NCBI RefSeq assembly: GCF_004798935.1
Contig: NZ_RAHT01000004.1
Location: 186,001-250,000, forward strand
Direction: 5' to 3'
DNA: 64,000 bases
Origin: Ningiella ruwaisensis
Lineage (GTDB): Bacteria; Pseudomonadota; Gammaproteobacteria; Enterobacterales; Alteromonadaceae
Notes under the pieces: generated by a model
What the model was told of the DNA's origin: nothing
The model's database searches: none
What the model saw: the letters and a program-made list of their open reading frames with translations, nothing else
Translations under genes and position numbers: made by a program
Part shown: in pieces, positions 38,901 through 46,198 of the stretch
How the letters are laid out: each line of letters starts with the position of its first letter
Position numbering within the stretch: position 1 is the stretch's first letter

Positions 38901-39258
38901 CGGGGAAATAAACAAGTTGGAAGAAGTTGCATCACTGGCCGAGCGTATTCGCACTAACATCGCCAAGCAAGGTTTTGATATCGGGCTTACCCAACGCATG
39001 CATCTGTCCAGTTCACTCGGATTCTCAACGTATCCTTTCAGCTATTACTGTCCAGATTCTCTGAGTTGGGAGCAAGTGCATTTAATTGCTGATAACGCCC
39101 TTTATAAATCAAAAGACGCAGGCAGAAATACGTGGACAGGTATTGTTCAGGCAAAAGAATTTGTACCGTTCACGATTATGAATTCACTGAGTCAGAATAT
39201 TGATAAAGCGATTGAGGACAAGCACGTCAACTTAATCCAGCATCAACCAAAAAAATAA
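35998..39258 (+). CDS. Periplasmic beta-propeller sensor diguanylate cyclase
   Basis: A 1086-residue transmembrane sensor that should make c-di-GMP. A signal peptide (about 1-30, ALLILTFLPSTSFA) precedes two-component-type propeller repeats (about 35-700, many units of xGxIWxGTxxGLxRY such as GFIWLGTQEGLNRYD). A Y_Y_Y domain follows (about 710-795, FDEDWVKVRDIPRATYTNLPAGDYTFEV), then a membrane helix (about 805-825) and a short coiled coil. The GGDEF domain (about 870-1040) has RWGGDEFLVIG intact and an inhibitory I-site RIDD five residues before it. Propeller sensors of this type in other bacteria often respond to polysaccharide-derived ligands. The start is GTG at 35998 with a weak ribosome site. 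Confidence 0.88.
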   Translation: MYRLKNIFQPIVNFIKALLILTFLPSTSFAAIDNVRFEHFYVEQGLSQQSIMALYQDSKGFIWLGTQEGLNRYDGRKFVQYTKSTDIENDNSLIAPFVNAIAEDHSGQIWVATREGVSRFNTATDTFVNYRADGSDKSINDLVVRDVFVSKSGDVWVATRKGLNKYLPVEDRFKPYNLTNLDGIGVDFFKVEEDMAGGLWLGSDKDGLYRFDPVNEQFTRIIDDFIVGGEKQNGNIRALLIDTSQRLWIGTSNLGTFTLDLTQPKTESALDNVVVYPQMDKVSAIDIHQDSHGNLWFGTENGLAYIDKEGVFGRLNHHSDDNTSLSDDMVTSVIQDDGGVLWVGTFKGLNKWNTVTTQFDHYEVTGREKKSLSGNNITSITQIDDKRVFISSRDGADILHLDTKQIEKFYVPGVTKESASQYRVMSSAIVKNNELWLGTNASGAIRINLSSGEFESYRSGLGDKDKSLQANGVTSIFVDKDDTVWLSTYGGGLSKYNRQTNDFTTYRSQIDDIYSLSSDKLMSIMQAHDGNLWLGTWDNGITIFNPKTESAYRVLSSSNGKEGLGAKQVWVIYEDEQRNIWVGTHGSGINFLSATDRDNAQLKFTSIGMEDGLPSNVIFGILPDNSGNLWLSSNRGLTKLNRSTLETITFTHAQGLRSKEFNSGSYARLTNGKLMFGGPNGVTGFRPEDVRLNNLVPTTVITTFRRLDQESNIQKELNEEQTLVVDYTDYLIEFNFVSLHFTAPEKNQYKYRLTGFDEDWVKVRDIPRATYTNLPAGDYTFEVISSNSDGVWNMRPASVKLSVLPAPWESSYAYAAYTLLLVLLLYFIYRWYNSKLQTETRYRQALEVEVDKRTQELSAANEKLLKASITDQLTGLYNRRYLSDIIQEKSRKVYERFIAAQERNQVDHENGPRLFFLMFDLDGFKPINDTYGHDAGDKMIRQVAALLQEVCRIDDIVIRWGGDEFLVIGEINKLEEVASLAERIRTNIAKQGFDIGLTQRMHLSSSLGFSTYPFSYYCPDSLSWEQVHLIADNALYKSKDAGRNTWTGIVQAKEFVPFTIMNSLSQNIDKAIEDKHVNLIQHQPKK

Positions 39259-39261
39259 AGG

Positions 39262-39293
39262 AGCGCGGCTTTTATTTACAAGTCGCGCTTTAA
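39262..39293. terminator. Hairpin between convergent cyclase and sigma-54 activator genes
   Basis: Arms AGCGCG (39262-39267) and CGCGCT (39284-39289) enclose a 16-base loop and are followed by TTTAATTT. The stem is short and the T-run interrupted, so efficiency is uncertain. It overlaps the stop codon of the convergent gene. Confidence 0.5.
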
Positions 39294-42272
39294 TTTATAT
39301 AAGGTTGGCTCACTTACCCCTAAAAGATTTGCAGCATACGTCATGCTCGCAGGTTGTTTTTCAAGAATGGTGCGAAGAAGACTGCGCTTTAGCGTATCAA
39401 GCGGATTCCCTATCTTCACTTTTCCCGAAGCAACAAACTCTAAAAGTGAGCTGAGCTCCTGAAAAGTGGTGGGCACAGCTTCAGGAGTAAAGGTTTGCGC
39501 TTTAATCGCTCGCCTTCTGGCCGTGCTCACAGGGATTTGGAGTCGATTGGCAATGGCCTTGTTCGTTGAGCAGTGTTTTGCAGTTTGATTAAAAAGTTGG
39601 TGCTCAATCCAATTGCCAATATCTGCTTCGTAAAACGTTGAAGAACGCATGACTTCATCAATCAAACGCCCGAGTACGCGATGAATATCAATGTGCCAGT
39701 CATCTTCACTTATGGTGCCGTTCAAAACCGTTGATGCAGCATTGGCTGATTCAGTTGCCAACGATTCGTAAACCTCACCCTGCTCGAAGTGGTCAGCCAT
39801 TTCGGGTGACTGACTTACAGCGCCACTATCATCAAAAGAGATGTCAATCGCATCTTCAGTGCCAGTTTGTTGCCCATTGAGATAAATCGTAGTTGCATGA
39901 CTTTGAGCAGTTTGGCTTACCTTTGGCAACGAGGGATCATTAGTTTTTACTATATTCAAATCGCTGAATACTATTTCCTCGCCTTGGCACATCAGGCTAG
40001 CCTGCATCAGCTTATTTTCTAACTCGCGAATATTGCCAGGCCATGAGTACGCCTGCATCTGCAAAATTGTGTCATTGCTAATAAGCTTGCGCGTGGTGCT
40101 GAACTGGTTTGCAAACTTGGTCAGAAAATGCTGGCTGAGCAACGCAATGTCATCCAAGCGCTCGCGTAAAGGTGGATTGTGTATCGTAACAACGTTTAAG
40201 CGATAGTATAAATCCTGTCTGAATTTTCCTTTTTGCACCTCAAGTGCCAAATCACGATTAGTAACCGCAACAATTTTAACATCTACGTCAATCGACTTGT
40301 TGCCACCTACCGGGGTAAAGTGTTTTTCCTGTACAAACCGCAGCAACTTGGGTTGCATCGAAAGCGGTAATTCGCCAATTTCATCCAATACCAGAATTCC
40401 GCCATCAGCCGCCTGAATTTTTCCGATACTCTGGCTTTGAGCGCCAGTGAATGCACCTTTTACGTAACCGAATAACTCAGACTCGATAAGTGTTTCAGGA
40501 ATAGAGCCACAATCGACGATGATAAGCGGTTTTTTGCTGCGCGGACTTAAATTGTGGATAGCGTGGATCAGTTTTTCTTTTCCGGTTCCGCTTTCACCTG
40601 TAACCAAAATAGTTGTATCGGTTTGAGCGGCCCGCTGGGTCTTATCCACAATAGCTTGCATCGTTTTAGAGCGATAAACCAAGGCACTGGATTGCAGGCC
40701 CGTTTTTAATACCTGTAGCTCTCGCTCCAGTTGAGCATTTTGGGCTTCTAAATTTCTATTTAGCTCATCTTCAAGTTGACTTCTTTTTAAGGCTTTACCA
40801 ATTTGTCTCGCAAACCCGGCAAACAACATGACAGAATCGTGGGTTAAATCGAAAGCTGTTTTTTGACCCATGATAAAAAGGCAGGCATTAATTTCTGAAC
40901 CTAAGGGAACCACAAGGAGTTGCTGATTATCGATTTGAATTTCTGCGTGTTGACCAATGTCTATTGCTTGCTCGGCAGCTTCTTTTATGGCATGTTTTTT
41001 ATCCAAATCGTTAAATTTTATTTCACTAACGTCTGCCAAGTCTGTCACAGTGTAAGCATGTTCTACGTTTATATCAGTATCTAAAGATACTATGCCTGCT
41101 TGTTGAAATTCAAAGGTGTATGCCAGTCGCTCTACCACATTTCGAAGCAGCCTCGAAAACTCATATTCATCTGCGATGATAGAGGAAATATCCCAAAGCA
41201 AGAGCATATTACGATAATTCGTCACATTATCAGGGGTAAAGATACCACCAATATAATTGAACTCTTGTTCATCATATTTGAATTTATCCGCTTCCCAATG
41301 AACGATGCTGGGTTTATCTGAGGTTTGCGCTGCTTTTAGCGCTTGTTCTGCACGGTTGATCAAAATGCTCGATGCGGTGCTGTCTTCGTCAAGATTTTCG
41401 TCTTTCTCGACAAACGCAACGCCAACATTGAACGACAGGCGAATAGCGTTTTTAAGATAGGGGCGATTGTGTAACTCGTTTTGAAGCTTTTGTGCGAGTT
41501 TTAAACCATCGTCAACGCTGTTTGCCTGGCTTGCAATACCAAAGAGGGCACCACCGAAACGGCAAGCCAGATCGCCTGCTCGTGTGTATTGATTGATAAT
41601 ACCTGCAATTTCATTTAGGACTTGATCACCTTTAGCCTGGCCAAATTTACGATTGACAATTTGGAAGTCTCTACAGTGAAACATACATAAGATGACGCCT
41701 GAAATACTCACGTTTTCATCAATTGCGCTTTGTAAAGCACTTCGACTTTGCAGTTTCGTTAAACTATCAACCGTTAACAGTCGGAGTTGGTCAAATATTT
41801 TGAAGCTGTTGAATATGCTAATGCAATGATTTAAAAATAGTCGTTGCGGGCGAGAGTGAGATTCGGAATATTCAGTTTGAATCAGGGATGTAAGCCAATC
41901 TGGAAAAGCACTATCACTTAACAAGTCAAACGCCAAGATACGTTGCTTCTCATCATGAATGATAACGCGCTTTCGCTGATCGTCGTCTGAGCGACCAGCG
42001 TCTAAATCACCCGTGTCTTTTAGGTGAATACTGAAATGCGATGATGAGAAAGCTGAAAAGGTAAACTCAAAATTGCCATAGCGCATTTCAATAGCAGAAA
42101 TAAACTCTTGCGACGGCGCTTGCAGATGCAATTGTAGTTGACTGTTTAGCTCTCCGCTTTGAAATCGGGTTTGATTACCTTTTATCTTATCCACAATTTG
42201 TACATACACGCTCTGCGTCATTAGTCGCAAACTAGTAAGCAATTGGGCACGTGCACTGTCGGATAATTTCAT
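39276..42272 (-). CDS. Sigma-54-dependent activator with degenerate GGDEF domain
   Basis: A 998-residue regulator. It has an N-terminal region of unknown fold, then a GGDEF-like domain (about 160-330). There the signature reads GGALF (240-244) but the I-site RAGD (231-234) is kept exactly five residues before it. A GAF-like region follows (about 360-500), then an AAA+ sigma-54 domain (about 525-760) with Walker A GESGTGKEK, the sigma-54 contact loop GAFTGA, Walker B GGILVLDEIGE and PGNIREL. Two HTH-like segments sit in the C-terminal part (about 905-930 and 975-998, the latter Fis-type). Loss of the catalytic residues with a kept I-site suggests c-di-GMP binding rather than synthesis. Targets may include the nearby sigma-54 promoter. 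Confidence 0.85.
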   Translation of the reverse strand: MKLSDSARAQLLTSLRLMTQSVYVQIVDKIKGNQTRFQSGELNSQLQLHLQAPSQEFISAIEMRYGNFEFTFSAFSSSHFSIHLKDTGDLDAGRSDDDQRKRVIIHDEKQRILAFDLLSDSAFPDWLTSLIQTEYSESHSRPQRLFLNHCISIFNSFKIFDQLRLLTVDSLTKLQSRSALQSAIDENVSISGVILCMFHCRDFQIVNRKFGQAKGDQVLNEIAGIINQYTRAGDLACRFGGALFGIASQANSVDDGLKLAQKLQNELHNRPYLKNAIRLSFNVGVAFVEKDENLDEDSTASSILINRAEQALKAAQTSDKPSIVHWEADKFKYDEQEFNYIGGIFTPDNVTNYRNMLLLWDISSIIADEYEFSRLLRNVVERLAYTFEFQQAGIVSLDTDINVEHAYTVTDLADVSEIKFNDLDKKHAIKEAAEQAIDIGQHAEIQIDNQQLLVVPLGSEINACLFIMGQKTAFDLTHDSVMLFAGFARQIGKALKRSQLEDELNRNLEAQNAQLERELQVLKTGLQSSALVYRSKTMQAIVDKTQRAAQTDTTILVTGESGTGKEKLIHAIHNLSPRSKKPLIIVDCGSIPETLIESELFGYVKGAFTGAQSQSIGKIQAADGGILVLDEIGELPLSMQPKLLRFVQEKHFTPVGGNKSIDVDVKIVAVTNRDLALEVQKGKFRQDLYYRLNVVTIHNPPLRERLDDIALLSQHFLTKFANQFSTTRKLISNDTILQMQAYSWPGNIRELENKLMQASLMCQGEEIVFSDLNIVKTNDPSLPKVSQTAQSHATTIYLNGQQTGTEDAIDISFDDSGAVSQSPEMADHFEQGEVYESLATESANAASTVLNGTISEDDWHIDIHRVLGRLIDEVMRSSTFYEADIGNWIEHQLFNQTAKHCSTNKAIANRLQIPVSTARRRAIKAQTFTPEAVPTTFQELSSLLEFVASGKVKIGNPLDTLKRSLLRTILEKQPASMTYAANLLGVSEPTLYKLKRDL

Positions 42273-42443
42273 GATTATTTAGGCGAAAAAACGTATATTG
42301 GTAGTTCACAATAATTTCATTGATGCCTTTGTATCGGCTAACTACCTGAAAAAATGAATAAATAGTCACCATCTTTCTCGCTAATACCGCGCGATTACGT
42401 TAAGCGGGCTTCGTTTAATAAAAATTGTTAAGAATTTACCTTT

Positions 42444-42469
42444 ACAGTAAAAAAGCTTTGTTTTACTGT
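42444..42469. promoter_or_regulatory. Perfect 9-bp inverted repeat upstream of the hybrid kinase gene
   Basis: ACAGTAAAA (42444-42452) and TTTTACTGT (42461-42469) are exact inverse complements around an 8-base spacer. The repeat lies 36 bases before the kinase start, in the 233-base gap between the divergent sigma-54 activator and kinase genes. It may be an operator; as a terminator it would have a weak AT-rich stem. Confidence 0.4.
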
Positions 42470-42505
42470 TTTGTATAGATATAAAAGGCGAGGTGGCAAA
42501 CGCTC

Positions 42506-44797
42506 TTGCAATTAAATAAAGTTGAAAATCAACAGTTTATTCAAGCCACGCGATATGCTACCAACGCTATTGTTTTGTTAGATAAACATGCCAATATTGC
42601 TTGGGTAAACGAGCAAGCCAAACATATGTTTTGTGAGCGTCTTCATGTAAACGTATCACAGTCATTTTTTGATATCGCTTCAAAAATAGTCAATCGTAAA
42701 AACTGGTCGCGGATCCAACAAGCGCTTGAGCATGGTCAAGCGGCAAGTGAAGACTTAAAAATAAAAGTAAAGACCGACTTGGTGTACAGCTTTCATTTTA
42801 CAATTCATCCGCAATTTAATGGCAAAGACATACATGGATTCGCTGTCTATGTAGAAGATATCACGCACCAATATCGTCTTGAGTCTCAGTTAAGAGAAAA
42901 CAGTGAGATACTTGAAACGATCGCAAAAATTGCAAATTTAGGCTTCTACTCCCTGGACATCGAATCTAATTCATTAACCTGGTCTGATGAAGTCTACAAC
43001 ATTCACGATTTACCTATTGGCTATCCAATCAGCGTTGAAGAGGCCGTTACCTATTACGCTCCAAGTGCAAGGGCAGTAATCAATAAAACTGTTGAGCAAT
43101 GTTTACTATCTGGTGAACCTTTCGACCTGGAATTGCCATTTATTACGGCAAAAAAGCGTGAAATTTGGGTAAGAGCCGTAGGATATGCGCAATTAATTGA
43201 TGGCAATCCGGTTGAACTTAAAGGCGCGTTTCAAGACATCACGCATATGAGACAAGCTGCCATCCAGGCGAATCAGGCGATGCGGGCTAAAAGCGCATTT
43301 TTAGCTACTATGAGTCATGAACTTCGAACACCCATTAACGGTGTCATTGGGCTGACAGAATTGTTAAGTGCTTCTCAACTCAGCGAGAAGCAACAGGAAT
43401 ATACGCGCATGATTTTGCAAAGTGCGCAGAGCTTGCATTATTTGGTCAATCAGATTTTGGACTACAGCAAACTGGAAGCTAACAAGCTTGTCGTAAACAG
43501 CACGCTTGAGTCTATAAGGAATAAGGTAGAAGAAGCGCTTTACATCCATAAAGTGGCCGCACAAAAGAAAGGCATTGCGTTTGAATTGCACATTGCTGAC
43601 GATGTTCCAAATTACTTTACCTTTGACCCTTTTCGCCTTGAGCAAATTCTAAACAATCTTTGTAGCAACGCCGTAAAATTCACAAGCTCGGGAAGGATTG
43701 AGGTTAACATCAGCCTTAAAGATAAGCACCATGTGCTATTTTTGGTTAAAGACAGCGGCATTGGCATAAGCGAAAAAGACCTTTCGCTGCTTTTTATTGA
43801 GTTCCAGCAAGTTGATAATACCTTTTCACGCGAATTTGGCGGTACTGGATTAGGTCTCAGTATCAGCAAACAATTAGTTGAGATGATGGGGGGGGAGTTA
43901 GGCGTTAACAGTCAGGCAGGGATCGGAAGCGAGTTTTGGTTTTCACTGCCTTTAGGCGAGTTCCATCATGATGCTCAGCCACCCGTTGGCGTGAGCTTTC
44001 AGCCAGCAATTTTTTTCACTCCAAATGAAAAAATGTATGAGATAATGACAACGCTTGCACAACAGGCGCCGGGTAAAATTGTCGTTGAAAACACTCCTCA
44101 TGCCTTAATTCAAACGATAAAAAACGACCGAGCACTTATATCAATTTTTATCTTGGACTTTCCGCTTGCGCCAAGCAAAGCCAGTTTGTTGTTGCATTCG
44201 GTGCTGCGTGTGACTACCAGTAATCAAAAGTTGTTTGCCACACAGTCCTGCCTGAACACCTTGCATACGGAAGGATTTACAAAACTTGATGAAGTGAGTG
44301 AAATAGATCATGAATTGGCACTGTGCTTTGACAAGTTTGCTGAAAATGACTTTGAGCCTCAAGCATTTTATCAAGCGCTTTTACATCAGCAAACGCCCAA
44401 CAAACTGGATAAAACGCAAGTGCTGGCGGGTAGGCACTTTTTGATTGTAGAAGATAACCATATTAATCAGATTATTTGTACAGAAATGCTTAAAGCGGCT
44501 AACGCAAAAGTCAGTCTTGCTGAAAATGGAAAACAAGCGATTGAAATATTGGAAGAAGGGCCAGACTTTGATGCCGTAATTATGGATTGTCAAATGCCTG
44601 TTATGGATGGCTATGAGGCGACGCGTCTTATTAAGCATCATCAAGATGAAAAACTGCGCAATCTAACTGTTATTGCGGCAACTGCGCATGGTTTTGCAGA
44701 TGATATACAGCGTTGCTACGATGCTGGCATGGTGGACGTTGTTATCAAACCATTTACACGCTCTGAGCTTATCGATACTGTCACCCGAAATTTATGA
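42506..44797 (+). CDS. Hybrid sensor histidine kinase (PAS-PAS-HisKA-HATPase-REC)
   Basis: A 763-residue kinase without obvious membrane helices, so it is probably cytoplasmic. Two PAS-like domains lie at about 10-125 (AIVLLDKHANIAWVNEQA) and 130-250. HisKA has the phospho-accepting His in MSHELRTPINGVIG (about 272). HATPase (about 375-490) has NNLCSNAVKF, DSGIGIS and GGTGLGLSIS. A C-terminal receiver (about 645-760) has acceptor Asp in VIMDCQMPVMDGYEA and Lys in VIKPFT. No DNA-binding output domain is present, so a partner (an HPt or another regulator) is expected elsewhere. The start is TTG at 42506 with AGGTGG nine bases before it. It overlaps waaA by four bases (ATGA). Confidence 0.87.
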   Translation: MQLNKVENQQFIQATRYATNAIVLLDKHANIAWVNEQAKHMFCERLHVNVSQSFFDIASKIVNRKNWSRIQQALEHGQAASEDLKIKVKTDLVYSFHFTIHPQFNGKDIHGFAVYVEDITHQYRLESQLRENSEILETIAKIANLGFYSLDIESNSLTWSDEVYNIHDLPIGYPISVEEAVTYYAPSARAVINKTVEQCLLSGEPFDLELPFITAKKREIWVRAVGYAQLIDGNPVELKGAFQDITHMRQAAIQANQAMRAKSAFLATMSHELRTPINGVIGLTELLSASQLSEKQQEYTRMILQSAQSLHYLVNQILDYSKLEANKLVVNSTLESIRNKVEEALYIHKVAAQKKGIAFELHIADDVPNYFTFDPFRLEQILNNLCSNAVKFTSSGRIEVNISLKDKHHVLFLVKDSGIGISEKDLSLLFIEFQQVDNTFSREFGGTGLGLSISKQLVEMMGGELGVNSQAGIGSEFWFSLPLGEFHHDAQPPVGVSFQPAIFFTPNEKMYEIMTTLAQQAPGKIVVENTPHALIQTIKNDRALISIFILDFPLAPSKASLLLHSVLRVTTSNQKLFATQSCLNTLHTEGFTKLDEVSEIDHELALCFDKFAENDFEPQAFYQALLHQQTPNKLDKTQVLAGRHFLIVEDNHINQIICTEMLKAANAKVSLAENGKQAIEILEEGPDFDAVIMDCQMPVMDGYEATRLIKHHQDEKLRNLTVIAATAHGFADDIQRCYDAGMVDVVIKPFTRSELIDTVTRNL

Positions 44798-46098
44798 CCC
44801 GATTTAAAAGAGAAAATGTCTTTGAGCGCTTAAGTCGCTATGTATACACGCTTATACTGAGCCTGTTCTTTCCGCTTGTGCTTTTCTTATTGCGTAAAAA
44901 GTTAATATTGGATGAGGAGTTCTCGCAAAAACGAAAGCTTTCCGAGCGATTTGGTAGCTTGAATTTTACGCCAAAGCCGCAGGGGATCTTGGTGCACTGC
45001 GTCTCGGTTGGTGAGATAAATGCTGCCGCTGGCCTCATTAACAAACTACTTAATGAATATCCTCAAATTTCTATCACAGTGTCGACTTCATCAACTACCG
45101 GTGCAGTTCATGCCTACGGACTATTTAAAGATCGCGTGCACCATACGTTTTTGCCAATTGACCTTCCCTGGTTTATGTCTCGATTTTTCAGCGTACTTAA
45201 ACCTAAGTTGGTGTTGGTCACAGAGGTTGAAATTTGGCCAAATATGCTACGTCAGTGTGTCAGACGAAATATTCCGGTTTGCTTAGTCAATGCTCGCTTA
45301 TCTGATAGCTCCTTTTCAACTTACCAGCGTTTGCGGGCCTTATTTCGACCGGCTCTTCGTCAGTTTGATGTTATTGGAGCACAAAGCCAGGCATCTTATG
45401 ACAATTTCAAATCACTTGGCGTGTATAAACAACAGCTCAAACTGACTTTGAATATGAAGTTTGACATAAAAGCGTCTGAGCAGGATGCTGAAAAAGCGCA
45501 CCTTTTTATAAACACTTACGCGTTAAATGGCATCCCTGTTTTACTCGCTGCCAGCACACACGATTCCGAAGAGCAATTTATTGTTGAGGTGTTCCAGGCG
45601 CTTAAACTAAAGCATCCAGCGCTTAAACTTATAGTTGTGCCTCGTCATCCCCATCGTTTTGAGGAGGTTTATCAAATTATCAATGCTGCCGGTCTCAATG
45701 TGATTAAAGCCAGCGATGAATCTCGCTCTTCAATCGAGGACGTATTGTTAGTTGATAAGATGGGATGGTTAAAAGCCTGTTACCAACTTTCAGATATTGC
45801 CTTTATTGGAGGCAGTATTGCGCCGAAAGGCGGACATAATGCGCTTGAATGTGCTTTGTATGCAAAGCCTATGATGATGGGAAGCAGCTTATATAATAAT
45901 CCGGTGATTTGCGATATGTTGGTGCAGGCAGGTGCCCTTAAAATTATTGAACAAATAGAGCAAGCGATACAGTTTGCGGACATGTGTTTAAGCGATAAAG
46001 CCTTGTCACGTAAATTAGGCGGCCAGGGTTTACAAGTGATCCATAAAAACGCAGGTGCGCTTGAGACAACATTCGCTAGCATTAAACCTTTTCTCTAG
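44794..46098 (+). CDS. waaA: 3-deoxy-D-manno-octulosonic acid (Kdo) transferase
   Basis: A 434-residue glycosyltransferase that adds Kdo to lipid A at the cytoplasmic face of the inner membrane. An N-terminal membrane anchor (about 15-35) is followed by the family's HCVSVGEINAA, VSTSSTTGAV, LVTEVEIWPNM and the donor-site PKGGHNALECALYAKP. It is an essential lipopolysaccharide gene in most Gram-negatives. Here its start overlaps the stop of a hybrid sensor kinase, so both may share a transcript. Confidence 0.93.
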   Translation: MTRFKRENVFERLSRYVYTLILSLFFPLVLFLLRKKLILDEEFSQKRKLSERFGSLNFTPKPQGILVHCVSVGEINAAAGLINKLLNEYPQISITVSTSSTTGAVHAYGLFKDRVHHTFLPIDLPWFMSRFFSVLKPKLVLVTEVEIWPNMLRQCVRRNIPVCLVNARLSDSSFSTYQRLRALFRPALRQFDVIGAQSQASYDNFKSLGVYKQQLKLTLNMKFDIKASEQDAEKAHLFINTYALNGIPVLLAASTHDSEEQFIVEVFQALKLKHPALKLIVVPRHPHRFEEVYQIINAAGLNVIKASDESRSSIEDVLLVDKMGWLKACYQLSDIAFIGGSIAPKGGHNALECALYAKPMMMGSSLYNNPVICDMLVQAGALKIIEQIEQAIQFADMCLSDKALSRKLGGQGLQVIHKNAGALETTFASIKPFL

Positions 46099-46176
46099 CG
46101 AATTGTTTACCTGAGATTAGCTATAAACAACCCCCGATACACCTAATATTTCGAGCAATGCATCGAGGGTCAAAAC

Positions 46177-46194
46177 GTCCTTAGTAAGGACTTT
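46177..46194. terminator. Small hairpin between convergent waaA and M3 peptidase genes
   Basis: GTCCTT-AGT-AAGGAC forms a 6-bp stem, flanked by AAAAC on one side and TTT on the other, in the 100-base gap between two convergent genes. It could work weakly in either direction. Confidence 0.4.
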
Positions 46195-46198
46195 CCAA

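Noticed and set aside
42493-42509. TGGCAAACGCTCTTGCA looks like a sigma-54 promoter before the hybrid kinase gene
   Set aside because: The GG and GC elements are 13 bases apart instead of 12, the -24 box has A instead of C, and the stretch overlaps the ribosome site and start codon.
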